From: JAJRRS01 sp965230275
Lineage (GTDB): Bacteria; Planctomycetota; Phycisphaerae; Phycisphaerales; Phycisphaeraceae
DNA length: 64,000 nt
Reading direction: 5' to 3'
Assembly (NCBI GenBank): GCA_965230275.1
Contig: CBDDKO010000002.1
Span: 806,001-870,000, forward strand
In this document: positions 38,370 to 46,009 of the stretch, piece by piece
How positions within the stretch are numbered: position 1 is the first letter of the stretch
Layout: each line of letters opens with the position of its first letter
Translations under genes and position numbers: made by a program
The notes under the pieces: model-generated
The model's input: only the letters and a program-made list of their open reading frames with translations
The model's database searches: none
What the model was told of the DNA's origin: nothing

Positions 38370-39395
38370 CTATAGTCGTTCGATCACAGCATCGGCGAAC
38401 TGGTCGGTGCCGAGATTCCCGCCGAGGTCGCGGGTTTTTTGGTCGTCCTTCATCGCCCGGTCGTAGGCGGCCTTGATTGCATCGGCGGCCTGTTTGCAGG
38501 CGTCGTCGCCGCGCACTTCGCTGAGGTGATTGAGCATCATGACCGCCGACATCAGCAGTGCCAGCGGATTGGCGACGTTCTTGCCGGCGATGTCCGGGGC
38601 GCTGCCGTGGACCGCCTCGAAGACGGCATCGTTGTCGCCTAGATTAGACCCGGGGACAACACCCAATCCGCCGACCAGGCCGGCGGCGAGATCGCTGAGC
38701 ACGTCGCCGTAGAGGTTTTCCATCAACAGCAGATCGAACTGCGTGGGGTCCTGGACGATCTTCATGCACCCGGCGTCGATGATCTGGGTGTCGTAGGGGA
38801 TGTCGCTGAACTCTTCATCGTGGACCTGCTTGACACAATCCAGGAACAGGCCGTCGGACATCTTCATGATGTTGGCCTTGTGGAAGACCGTGACCTTCTT
38901 TCGTCCTCGGCGCTTGGCGTAGACGAAGGCCCGGCGGGCGATGCGGGAACAGGCGTCCCGGCTGGCGATCTTCAGGCTGGTGACGACGCCGGGCACGATC
39001 TCATTCTCTACGCCGGAGTACAGGCCCTCGGTGTTCTCGCGGAAGATGACCAGGTCCACATCCTCGAAGCGGGTCGGCACGCCGGGGAGGTTGCGGACCG
39101 GGCGGATCGCGGCGAAGAGGTCCAGGCGTTTGCGGAGCTGGACGTTGACGGAGGTGAAGCCCTTGCCGACGGGCGTGGTGCACGGGCCCTTCAGGGCGAC
39201 GTGGCAGTCACGGATCGCGTCGATGGTCGACTGGGGCAGGACGTCGTCGCCGCTATCCAGCGCGGCGAGCCCGGCGTGATGCTCGGTGAAGCGGACGGGG
39301 GCCTTGGCGGCCTCCAGCACCTTGCAGACGGCGGCGGAAACCTCGGTGCCGATGCCGTCACCGGGGATCAATACAGCTTCGTGGATGGTACTCAT
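38370..39395 (-). CDS. isocitrate/isopropylmalate-family dehydrogenase, probably NAD-dependent isocitrate dehydrogenase
   Basis: 341 residues from ATG 39395. The sequence shows LIPGDGIGTEVSAAVCKVLE, KGFTSVNVQLRKRLDLFAAI with the S-x-N-x-x-LR isocitrate-binding motif, IFRENTEGLYSGVENEI, KVTVFHKANIMKMSDGLFLD and GSAPDIAGKNVANPLALL for the NAD region. The S-V-N motif and the NTEGLYSG loop favour the mitochondrial-type NAD-IDH over 3-isopropylmalate dehydrogenase, but the two are close. It makes 2-oxoglutarate in the TCA cycle. No leu genes are near, which fits IDH. Confidence 0.85.
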   Translation of the reverse strand: MSTIHEAVLIPGDGIGTEVSAAVCKVLEAAKAPVRFTEHHAGLAALDSGDDVLPQSTIDAIRDCHVALKGPCTTPVGKGFTSVNVQLRKRLDLFAAIRPVRNLPGVPTRFEDVDLVIFRENTEGLYSGVENEIVPGVVTSLKIASRDACSRIARRAFVYAKRRGRKKVTVFHKANIMKMSDGLFLDCVKQVHDEEFSDIPYDTQIIDAGCMKIVQDPTQFDLLLMENLYGDVLSDLAAGLVGGLGVVPGSNLGDNDAVFEAVHGSAPDIAGKNVANPLALLMSAVMMLNHLSEVRGDDACKQAADAIKAAYDRAMKDDQKTRDLGGNLGTDQFADAVIERL

Positions 39396-39402
39396 GGCAG
39401 GG

Positions 39403-39408
39403 AGTATA
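39403..39408 (-). promoter_or_regulatory. -10 hexamer 7 nt before the isocitrate dehydrogenase start
   Basis: On the minus strand TATACT is followed by CCCTGCC and ATG 39395, a leaderless arrangement. Confidence 0.45.
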
Positions 39409-39417
39409 GCGTGTGAT

Positions 39418-39509
39418 GGACGAAGGATGAAACCCGAATGACGAATCAATATCCAATGCTCGAATGACCCAAATCATTCGACATTCGTCATTCGCACTTC
39501 GTCATTCAT
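39418..39509. repeat. AATGACGAA-type interspersed repeat directly after a stop codon
   Basis: On the minus strand, the stop of the 344-residue gene (39510) is followed at once by reiterated GAATGACGAA / GAATGTCGAA units. The opposite arm (GAATGACGAATC) lies at about 39436-39448, forming an inverted repeat. The motif resembles AATGACGAATGACGAA repeats seen in other Planctomycetota and environmental genomes. Confidence 0.65.
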
Positions 39510-40544
39510 CTAGGCCTGGGTGGCGGCCTGCTGGCCGGCGGCGCGTTCACGCAGCAGGTCGATCCGTTCGCGGACTTCCTCGGCCATGCGCGTGTTGGGG
39601 AAGTCCTTGATGATCTGCTCGCCGACGCGGATGGCCTTGAGCCACTCCTTGTCGTGCACCGCCATCTTGAACTGCACGCCGAGGTTATCGCGCTTCTTGC
39701 CGATCACACCCCGGGCGACCTCACGGAACGGCTCGGCCTCACGCTCGGACAGGTAGGCGTCCAGCTGCTTGAGCAGTTCGATCGCACCGTCCACGTCGTC
39801 CTTCTGGGCCGCGGCGAGGAAGTCGCGTTCGAGCTGCTGCTTGTAGTCTTCCTGGGCCTTGGCGACGTACTCGTCGATCTGGGCGACTCGGACATTGTCG
39901 GGATAGATCCGCTTGATCTTCAGGGCGTCGGACATCGCCTGGGGGAAGTCGCGGGCCGCGATGATCTGATCGAGGCGTTGCAGCAGCACGGTGATGCGTG
40001 CGTCGATCTCGGTGCTGCGGGCGGCGGCGATCTGCTCGCGGAACTCCTCCGCCTCCTCGCGGTAGCCGAACGTCTGGCTCATTTCCTGCACGAGCATCAT
40101 CGCGGCGTCGAAGTCCTTCTTGACGATGTCTTCACGGATCGCCTCACGCAGGGCGTTGACGTCCTCGTTGCGGTAGGCGATGCGTTTGGCGGTATCGCTG
40201 AGCAGCATGCGGTCGGAGATGACCTGCAGCTGGGTCAGTGTATCACTCTGCTCGCCGCTTTCGGCCCGGATGGGCACACCCTTCGAGGCCCACCCGTACA
40301 CCCCGCAGCGCACCGCCCCGGCGATCAGCGCATACAGGCTGGCCATCCCAAGGATCACGCTGCAGATGTAGGCCACGTACTTGATGCTTAACTCAACCGC
40401 GGCATCGGCAAAAGACACCTGGCTCAGCGCAATCGAGGCGGCCAGCGCAATACCCGCGGAGGCGATCAGCAACAGCGCGGCGGCGAAAAACATGCCAAAG
40501 GGCGTGGCGAAAAAGGACGGGCGCTTCTCGATCTCTTGGGTCAT
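39510..40544 (-). CDS. two-helix membrane protein with long helical repeat domain
   Basis: 344 residues from ATG 40544. Two transmembrane helices near the N-terminus (MFFAAALLLIASAGIALAAS and VAYICSVILGMASLYALIAG) are followed by about 240 residues of amphipathic helix pairs such as DAMMLVQEMSQTFGYREEAE and AQEDYKQQLERDFLAAAQKD, which look TPR-like. The MotA/TolQ/ExbB proton-channel helix pattern is not present. It could be a scaffold facing the cytosol. No family is recognised with confidence. The stop is followed directly by the AATGACGAA repeat. Confidence 0.6.
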   Translation of the reverse strand: MTQEIEKRPSFFATPFGMFFAAALLLIASAGIALAASIALSQVSFADAAVELSIKYVAYICSVILGMASLYALIAGAVRCGVYGWASKGVPIRAESGEQSDTLTQLQVISDRMLLSDTAKRIAYRNEDVNALREAIREDIVKKDFDAAMMLVQEMSQTFGYREEAEEFREQIAAARSTEIDARITVLLQRLDQIIAARDFPQAMSDALKIKRIYPDNVRVAQIDEYVAKAQEDYKQQLERDFLAAAQKDDVDGAIELLKQLDAYLSEREAEPFREVARGVIGKKRDNLGVQFKMAVHDKEWLKAIRVGEQIIKDFPNTRMAEEVRERIDLLRERAAGQQAATQA

Positions 40545-40600
40545 CGTTCGGTCCTCGTGGTTGAGAAACTGACTACATCCGTCGTCTAACAACACGTTAA

Positions 40601-40990
40601 TCAATATGAGCCGGGCGTCGGCTCCATGTCCCCGCCGCAATCGAACTCGGTCGGGACCAGGCACATGAACTTCAGCACACCGTCGCCGGTGTTACGGAAT
40701 TGGTGTGTCTGGTTGGCGGGGATGAACAGCACGTCCCCGGCCTGGGCGGCGTCATCGTTATCAGGGTCCTCATCCTGGCCCACGGCGGCCTGGCCTTGCA
40801 GGATCATGACCTCGTGCTCGTAGTTGTGGCTGTGGCGGGGGGTGCAGCCGCCGGGCTGGACCTCGAAGATACGCATGGCGAAAGTGGGGGCCCCGTCGTC
40901 CCGGCCGACCATCAGGCGCATCGTCACGCCCTCGGCTCCGGGCATGTCCATCGTTCGGGCATCGACGTCCTGAGGTTTACGAATCAACAT
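40601..40990 (-). CDS. small cupin-fold protein
   Basis: 129 residues from ATG 40990, with GGAAGGATC a few nt upstream. The two cupin motifs are visible: RIFEVQPGGCTPRHSHNYEH (metal ligands HSH and Glu) and GDVLFIPANQTHQFRNTGDG (His). The complete ligand set suggests a metal-bound cupin; single-domain cupins include sugar isomerases, dioxygenases and sensors, so the reaction cannot be named. It lies between a membrane protein gene and RNase H on the same strand, with no tight coupling. Confidence 0.8.
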   Translation of the reverse strand: MLIRKPQDVDARTMDMPGAEGVTMRLMVGRDDGAPTFAMRIFEVQPGGCTPRHSHNYEHEVMILQGQAAVGQDEDPDNDDAAQAGDVLFIPANQTHQFRNTGDGVLKFMCLVPTEFDCGGDMEPTPGSY

Positions 40991-41151
40991 GCCGGGATCC
41001 TTCCGGGGGCTTCCTCTGATCTCATGCCCATTGTAATCTCTGGATCGTCCAAATGCGACGTGGATATCAGTCAAACCCCGTAGCAAGCTGGATTTGGCGA
41101 ATCCGGGATCGAGGATGTGGTGGGGATGTGACGGGTGTAGGGCCGGGGAGC

Positions 41152-41871
41152 TTAATCGCGGTGGATCACGTGCATCTGGACGCTGAGGCCGCAGGCTTGG
41201 CAGCGAGTCTTGCCGGTGCGTTTCTTGGGGTCCCATTGCAACGGGCCGTCGGCGAGCATGGCGGCGGTGGCGTGGATGCAGAAGCCCTCGGGCGTAGTCT
41301 GGCCGAAGGTGTATTCATTGCCGGTCGAGCACCCGGCGAGGCATTTGCGGTTTGGGCCCGAGAGCTTGGCGGTCCAGGCGACATTAGCGGCTTGAGGCTT
41401 GGGGAGTGAGGCGGAACTTCCGGGGGGAGGCGAGCTTCCGGGGGCGGGGGAACTTCCGGGGGTGACGTTGGACTGGTGGTCCATCGCCAGGTTCGCCAGT
41501 TCGTCAGCCCGCTGGTTCTTGTCTCGGCGGACGTGCTCGATCTTCCAGTCTGCGAAACCATGCAGCAACTCGATAGCTTTGGTGTACAGCGGCTTGAGGT
41601 CCGGGGATTTGACCTTGTACTGCCCGGTGACTTGACGGACCAACAGCTCCGAGTCGCTGTAGATCATCAACTGCTCAGCCTTGAGTTGCCCGGCATGCTT
41701 CAGGGCATGCAGCAGCCCCTGATATTCCGCGACGTTGTTCGTGCACTTGCCCAGAAAGTAACCGGCCTCATGCACGGGCTTGCCGGTGTCGGAGTCATGG
41801 ATGACCACGCCCGCGGACGCCGGGCCTGGGTTGCCCCGGGAACCGCCGTCGAAGTGGATGGTCAGATTCAA
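41152..41871 (-). CDS. rnhA: ribonuclease HI with repeat-encoded linker and C-terminal Cys-rich domain
   Basis: 239 residues. The RNase H domain (1-133) has the catalytic carboxylates in HFDGGSRGNPGPASAG, NNVAEYQGLLHAL, MIYSDSELLV and RRDKNQRADELAN. It would cut RNA in RNA-DNA hybrids. Residues 137-156 are a linker of GSSP/PPGSS units encoded by three copies of a CCCCCGGAAG DNA repeat. The last 70 residues carry KCLAGCSTG, GFCIHATA and TRCQACGLS, a CxxxC plus CxxC pattern that could bind zinc and is not part of standard RNase HI. The zinc-ribbon gene is directly upstream on the same strand; this pairing occurs in other bacteria. Confidence 0.87.
   Translation of the reverse strand: MNLTIHFDGGSRGNPGPASAGVVIHDSDTGKPVHEAGYFLGKCTNNVAEYQGLLHALKHAGQLKAEQLMIYSDSELLVRQVTGQYKVKSPDLKPLYTKAIELLHGFADWKIEHVRRDKNQRADELANLAMDHQSNVTPGSSPAPGSSPPPGSSASLPKPQAANVAWTAKLSGPNRKCLAGCSTGNEYTFGQTTPEGFCIHATAAMLADGPLQWDPKKRTGKTRCQACGLSVQMHVIHRD
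41415..41463. repeat. three copies of ACTTCCGGGGG inside rnhA
   Basis: Units at 41415-41427, 41434-41445 and 41451-41463 (reverse complement CCCCCGGAAGT) are in frame and encode the PGSS repeats of the RNase H linker. Confidence 0.8.
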
Positions 41872-41940
41872 GTGAGTGTTTCCCGGATACTAAAGGGCCT
41901 GGCTGAAGTTGACTTCCGAGGGAATTACCGGGCAGTTCCA

Positions 41941-41971
41941 CGGTGGAAACTTCCGGGGGGGCTTCCGGGGA
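41941..41971. repeat. CCCCGGAAG repeats directly after the zinc-ribbon gene
   Basis: On the minus strand the TAA stop (ending at 41972) is followed at once by TCCCCGGAAGCCCCCCCGGA and AGT. Other copies of the family lie at 43124-43151 and 54411-54446. Confidence 0.7.
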
Positions 41972-42724
41972 TTACTTGGCGCCGATCTCGGCCTTGAGTT
42001 CCTGCTTGATGTAGAGGAACCGGTTGCAGCTTGGGCAGGTCACCAGCTCATCGGGCTTCATCATCAAGGCGTTGACGCGCTCGATCGGCAGCTCCATGTA
42101 ACAACCGCCGCAAGTGTACTCGCGGCGGCGTCTATCCTGCTCTTCGATTTCGGCCAGCGTCTCACCGTCGTAGTGGTCCGCCAGGCGTTCAAAGACATTG
42201 AGCACATCGGCCGGGACTTCGCCGGCGGCCTCGTCACGCTTGGCGTTTGCGTCGTCCAACTGCACGCCGACCTCTTCCTTGGCGCTTAGCACCTCGGCCA
42301 GGGCCTGCTCGACCAGCTTGCTCTGGCTGTCCACCTTCCCCTGGGTCTCATCGACACGCTCCTTGATCGCGTCGGAGGCCGACATCTTCTCGAGGGCCTG
42401 GTCTTCGAGCTTGGACTTCTCGCCCTTGAGCGTGTTGATCTCGACCAGCATGGCCGAGTATTCCTTGTTGCTCGTCACGCTGTTCATCTGCTCACGCAGC
42501 TTCGTGACACGCTCCTCCGCACCCAAGGCCTCGTGCTCCAGCGTAGAGACCTCCGCCTGCGCATGCTTGTACTGATCGGTCAACTCGGCGAGCTGCTGGC
42601 GGTACTGATCCAGCCGGGCGTTCTGCGCGTTGTGCCGCCGGGTCGCCGCGTCAAGCCGGGTCCGCAGCCCACGCACCTGTTGGTCAAGCAGGAATAAGTC
42701 GTACAGCTTTTCTTGTAGCGACAA
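41972..42724 (-). CDS. C4-type zinc-ribbon coiled-coil protein (CdsZ / HP0958-like)
   Basis: 250 residues. About 180 residues of coiled coil (for example RLDQYRQQLAELTDQYKHAQ and VTKLREQMNSVTSNKEYSAM) are followed by a C-terminal zinc ribbon with four cysteines, CGGC (in YTCGGCYMELP) and CPSC (in LVTCPSCNRFLY). The NKEYSAM motif in the coiled coil is typical of the family. Family members act as adaptors linking RNA or proteins to other complexes, and many bacteria keep the gene next to an RNase H gene, as here. TATGAT at 42763-42758 on the minus strand lies about 33 bp upstream. Confidence 0.85.
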   Translation of the reverse strand: MSLQEKLYDLFLLDQQVRGLRTRLDAATRRHNAQNARLDQYRQQLAELTDQYKHAQAEVSTLEHEALGAEERVTKLREQMNSVTSNKEYSAMLVEINTLKGEKSKLEDQALEKMSASDAIKERVDETQGKVDSQSKLVEQALAEVLSAKEEVGVQLDDANAKRDEAAGEVPADVLNVFERLADHYDGETLAEIEEQDRRRREYTCGGCYMELPIERVNALMMKPDELVTCPSCNRFLYIKQELKAEIGAK

Positions 42725-42919
42725 TCGCGCATCTCCATAAAGGTTTTGAGCCTAGGGATCATAGCAGATCGCCCACCACAAGGGGAATCCGGCGACCCGC
42801 TCCCCTCATCAGATCCTGACAGGATTCGCGCAGCCCCATGACAGGCCCCAACTTGTCAGGCCGGCGTGGGCGAGACGATCGAGCCATCGGCCCGCCAGGC
42901 CAGGCGCAGGCGAGCCGGC

Positions 42920-42948
42920 TTGCCGACGATGCCGGGGGATCGTATACT
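42920..42948 (+). promoter_or_regulatory. promoter of tRNA-Ala
   Basis: TTGCCG (42920-42925) and TATACT (42943-42948) are separated by 17 bp, about 64 bp before the tRNA. The leader contains a GGGACGG...CCGTCCC stem (about 42960-42998). Confidence 0.6.
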
Positions 42949-43011
42949 TTCCGGGCTCTGGGACGGTCCGGCTCATTCACAGCCAAACAAATCCGTCCCG
43001 GACGACAATTT

Positions 43012-43084
43012 GGGGCTGTAGCTCAGTTGGGAGAGCGCTTGTATGGCATACAAGAGGTCAGGAGTTCGAGCCTCCTCAGCTCCA
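43012..43084 (+). tRNA. tRNA-Ala (anticodon GGC)
   Basis: 73 nt. Acceptor GGGGCTG/CAGCTCC contains the G3-T70 pair that is the alanine identity element, and the discriminator is A. Anticodon arm CTTGT-ATGGCAT-ACAAG; T arm with GTTCGAGCC. CCA is not encoded. Confidence 0.96.
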
Positions 43085-43087
43085 CTT

Positions 43088-43117
43088 AAAAAGCGATCCA
43101 CACCGGATCGCTTTTTT
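43088..43117 (+). terminator. Rho-independent terminator of tRNA-Ala
   Basis: GCGATCC (43093-43099), loop ACACC, GGATCGC (43105-43111) followed by TTTTTT, and preceded by an A-run. Confidence 0.9.
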
Positions 43118-43190
43118 CATGCGCCCCCGGAAGTGACCCCGCCCCCGGAAGCCGGGTATTCAACGCTCAATCTCCCAGGACGATGCTATG

Positions 43191-43225
43191 AAAAAACTCC
43201 CGACGGATATGTATCCGCCGGGAGT
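43191..43225 (-). terminator. Rho-independent terminator of the PEP-CTERM gene
   Basis: ACTCCCG and CGGATA arms pair with TATCCG and CGGGAGT around a TG loop; on the minus strand the stem is followed by TTTTTTC. It lies 125 bp beyond the stop at 43350. Between this and the tRNA terminator is a short cluster of CCCCCGGAAG repeats. Confidence 0.85.
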
Positions 43226-43349
43226 GAATGGGGCCGACGGGGAAACGTATCCCGCGGGCCTCTATAAAACGACACCGGTCCTTACACTGATCGACCGGAG
43301 ATAGCACGCCAACACCACCCGTTACGGAGCCGGGGGGCTTGACGCGGAT

Positions 43350-44249
43350 CTAACGGCGGCCGCGGCGTCGCGCGACCATAACCGGGATACCCAACCCCAT
43401 CAGCGCCAAGGACGCCGGCTCGGGGATCAGGTCGTTGGTGGTCTCACCATTCGTCACATCGAACCAGCCGTGGTACTGCTCGCCCAGGTCGTGGTAGCAC
43501 CCCCATTGCAGCCAGCTCGTGCCGGACGAATCCGGCAACAGGAACCCGTCGCTGCCGTACGCCGGGTGCAGCTTCGAGTACGGATGCAGCCAGATGCCGA
43601 TCGTTTCGTCAAAGCCCATCCCGAACCAGTCGGCGTCGCTGCCGTAGGCCGGGCTGTGGCTATTGAGTAACGAGGCATCGAGCGTGAACGACAGAACCCG
43701 CCCACCGGGGGTATCCACGCTCGAAGCGGTGGGGCCCCACAGGGGTGACGAGATCGTCGAGATGATCGGGTCCGGCGCCTGGATCCCCGGCCCCTCCGCC
43801 CCGTCGAAGAACGAATCCGCTCCGTTCTCACCGTTGTAGGCGTATGCCGTCAGGACCGGATCGGGGCCCGAGACCCCATCGAAGTACAGGATGGCGTACT
43901 TGCCCTCGATCCCCTTGGGATCAGGCCCGTCGTTGATGACCAGGAAGAAGCCGTCCGGCAACTGCCCGGTCCCGGGCTCGGGCTCGAAAGCCGCGAGGAA
44001 ACTGAGCTGCTGTGTGTCCGAGTCGTACTCGGTCGTCACACTGGAAACTACACCCGCCTCATCGCTGACATAGATTGGCCCCGAAGTCCCGTCAAAGACG
44101 GGTGGCCGGTCCCACGAATAAAAAAAGACATCTGCATTTGCAGTGCCTTCTCCCATGAATCCGGTTGTGACCATTGTGGCCGCGGTGGCCGACAAAAAAA
44201 CGCCTCCGCGCCTCTGGCGCGAACGCGTCCCGCTACAACTGATGCCCAT
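43350..44249 (-). CDS. PEP-CTERM exported protein
   Basis: 299 residues. The N-terminus is basic and then hydrophobic (RSRQRRGGVFLSATAATMVT) as in a signal peptide. The body is beta-rich and acidic, of unknown fold, with repeated DGPDP/GPDP motifs. The end, IPEPASLALMGLGIPVMVAR followed by RRGRR, is a textbook PEP-CTERM sorting signal. The start is ATG 44249, with AAGGAG about 11 nt upstream; that Shine-Dalgarno overlaps one arm of a 5'-UTR hairpin. Monocistronic: own promoter at about 44325 and own terminator. Confidence 0.85.
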   Translation of the reverse strand: MGISCSGTRSRQRRGGVFLSATAATMVTTGFMGEGTANADVFFYSWDRPPVFDGTSGPIYVSDEAGVVSSVTTEYDSDTQQLSFLAAFEPEPGTGQLPDGFFLVINDGPDPKGIEGKYAILYFDGVSGPDPVLTAYAYNGENGADSFFDGAEGPGIQAPDPIISTISSPLWGPTASSVDTPGGRVLSFTLDASLLNSHSPAYGSDADWFGMGFDETIGIWLHPYSKLHPAYGSDGFLLPDSSGTSWLQWGCYHDLGEQYHGWFDVTNGETTNDLIPEPASLALMGLGIPVMVARRRGRR

Positions 44250-44251
44250 TA

Positions 44252-44299
44252 GGACTTCTCCTTCACTCCACGCTCACAGAGCGTTCAGGTAAGAAGTCC
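44252..44299 (-). promoter_or_regulatory. 5'-UTR hairpin overlapping the Shine-Dalgarno of the PEP-CTERM gene
   Basis: On the minus strand GGACTTCT (44299-44292) is complementary to AGAAGTCC (44259-44252), enclosing a second stem ACGCTC/GAGCGT (44284-44279 with 44275-44270). The outer stem ends 2 nt before the start codon and covers the 3' side of AAGGAG, so folding would mask the ribosome site. Confidence 0.5.
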
Positions 44300-44319
44300 C
44301 CTCCTTTTACGTTACGCCG

Positions 44320-44325
44320 AGTATA
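44320..44325 (-). promoter_or_regulatory. -10 hexamer of the PEP-CTERM gene
   Basis: TATACT on the minus strand, preceded by TG, about 70 bp upstream of ATG 44249. The AT-rich stretch from 44330 to 44460 holds no gene. Confidence 0.45.
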
Positions 44326-44509
44326 CATGAATCGTGCTCATTTTAACAGGGCATTTTTCGATTTAGCCCTACAAAAACAGTGCGATTTGCGCAAGTTGTG
44401 AAATGACCGCAGGATGACTCACCTATGAAATCCGCATGAGCAAGTACCGCTGTCAAACTGGGCAAAGCAGCAGACTAAACAGACTCATCGGGGGTCGTAG
44501 CTGACTCAA

Positions 44510-46009
44510 TCAACGGCTCGGTCTGGCACCGCCGACCGAGGACGCGCTGGCCGGGCCCTGCCTCGGGTCGGGCACGATGTCGGGGATCATGACCCCGGCA
44601 ATGAAGCCCGCCACATCGCCGCCGCTGCTCGCATCGACCGCCTGCTGCATGCTCTGGCCCTCTTCGATGCGGACCAAGCTGCTGGGTGAGAAGACGGTCG
44701 TCTGTTCCCAGGCCGTTTCACCCGCGACCTCGATCGCGAACCGGGTCGTCTGGATGTTCACATTGACCTGCTGTTCCTGCTTGCCGCTGCGGCCGTACTC
44801 GTGCCCGCGCGTCTCGTAGGTCCGTGTCTCGCTCTTGTTCGTAGTGGCAGCGACCAGGCGCACATGCTGGTTATCCATGACCGAGACACCACGTCGGCTC
44901 ATCTCGGCGTTGAGTTTGCTCTTCAGGGCTCGCCGTTCATCGCTGCTGAGCGACAGCCCGGACAGATCAATGCTGATGGACGCGCCGTTGGCCAGCAGAT
45001 CAATCGCGCCGTCGCCGGAAGCGTTCGCCAGACCGGCGGGGGGCTGGGAGACACTGAATCCGTCACGGCTTTTGCCCGAGCCGGGGACGGTCATCACCTG
45101 CATCCCCTGACTCGTCGCACTCAAGGCTTTGATGCTATTGGGTTGATCGATCTGCCAGACGTAGCTGCCGGTCTTGGCGTCATGCACACGGCCGCCGACC
45201 TGCACCTGTCCCTGGTCATGCATCACCAGCGCATCGCCTGTCTCGGGAGGTAGCGCCACACTCGGCAGCGCGACCGATTCCTGCAGGTCCCAGACCTTGA
45301 ACCAGCCCTTACCCGAGGCCGCGATGTATCGGCCGTTTGCTGAGAATGCAAACGCCCGTACGCCGGTCAGCGCCCCCGGCAGGGTGGCTGCAGTCTGCCC
45401 GTCCTGGGTCTGCAGCAGGTGGATGCCCGACTCGGTCCCGCACGCGACATAGGCCCGGCCGGGGCTGAGCGCCCAAGCCTTGCTATTCAGGTCAAAGCCC
45501 GAGACCTCCCACAACCCCGTGCCCGAACGCGCATCCCAAGCGCTGATCTTTCCGCCCTTGCTGCTGACCAAGACGCGGTCGTAGTCGATGAACGCGATGC
45601 CCTGGATGTCGTTCTCGTGCTTGCTGCTGTCGTCGAACGGGGTGAAGCTGATCACGTGTGCCGGCTCAGCGGCCTGCCAACCCCAGATGTCCAGCCGTGA
45701 CAACGTCCCGCTGTGGAAGCCGTTGGATCGACCGGCAATCAGTTCACCGTCGGCGCTGATCGCCATCGGGAGCGTCCCGGCATCGATCGACGCCGCCGCG
45801 GTCGATCGGCCCGACGCCATATCGAAGCGTTCGACGTACATCTTCTTGGCTTTGCCCGGCGCTCCGTCTTCCACCGCCACCAGCGCGAACCGCCCATTGA
45901 CGCCTAAAGCCTTAACCTTCTCGAAGAACTCGCCCTTGCCGGCGCGCATCCGCATCGACATCCGGCGTAAGGGGACTTCCGCTCCGGCGTCCGGCTTCAC
46001 CGCGTCCAT
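44510..46009 (-). CDS. beta-propeller-like protein of unknown function
   Basis: 499 residues. The first 300 residues show WD40/PQQ-like blades, for example IQGIAFIDYDRVLVSSKGGK followed by ISAWDARSGTGLWEV, and VRAFAFSANGRYIAASGKGW followed by FKVWDL. The rest is an alpha/beta domain (LSSDERRALKSKLNAEMSRR, then GVSVMDNQHVRLVAA) and a low-complexity end. There is no obvious signal peptide from ATG 46009, but that start overlaps the preceding gene by 13 bp, so coupled expression is likely. Together with the Tudor-like protein upstream it may form an envelope or regulatory pair; this is inference. Confidence 0.6.
   Translation of the reverse strand: MDAVKPDAGAEVPLRRMSMRMRAGKGEFFEKVKALGVNGRFALVAVEDGAPGKAKKMYVERFDMASGRSTAAASIDAGTLPMAISADGELIAGRSNGFHSGTLSRLDIWGWQAAEPAHVISFTPFDDSSKHENDIQGIAFIDYDRVLVSSKGGKISAWDARSGTGLWEVSGFDLNSKAWALSPGRAYVACGTESGIHLLQTQDGQTAATLPGALTGVRAFAFSANGRYIAASGKGWFKVWDLQESVALPSVALPPETGDALVMHDQGQVQVGGRVHDAKTGSYVWQIDQPNSIKALSATSQGMQVMTVPGSGKSRDGFSVSQPPAGLANASGDGAIDLLANGASISIDLSGLSLSSDERRALKSKLNAEMSRRGVSVMDNQHVRLVAATTNKSETRTYETRGHEYGRSGKQEQQVNVNIQTTRFAIEVAGETAWEQTTVFSPSSLVRIEEGQSMQQAVDASSGGDVAGFIAGVMIPDIVPDPRQGPASASSVGGARPSR

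Noticed and set aside
42759..42986. 75-residue minus-strand frame upstream of the zinc-ribbon gene
   Set aside because: It overlaps the tRNA-Ala promoter, lacks a Shine-Dalgarno and has Arg/Pro-rich shadow composition.
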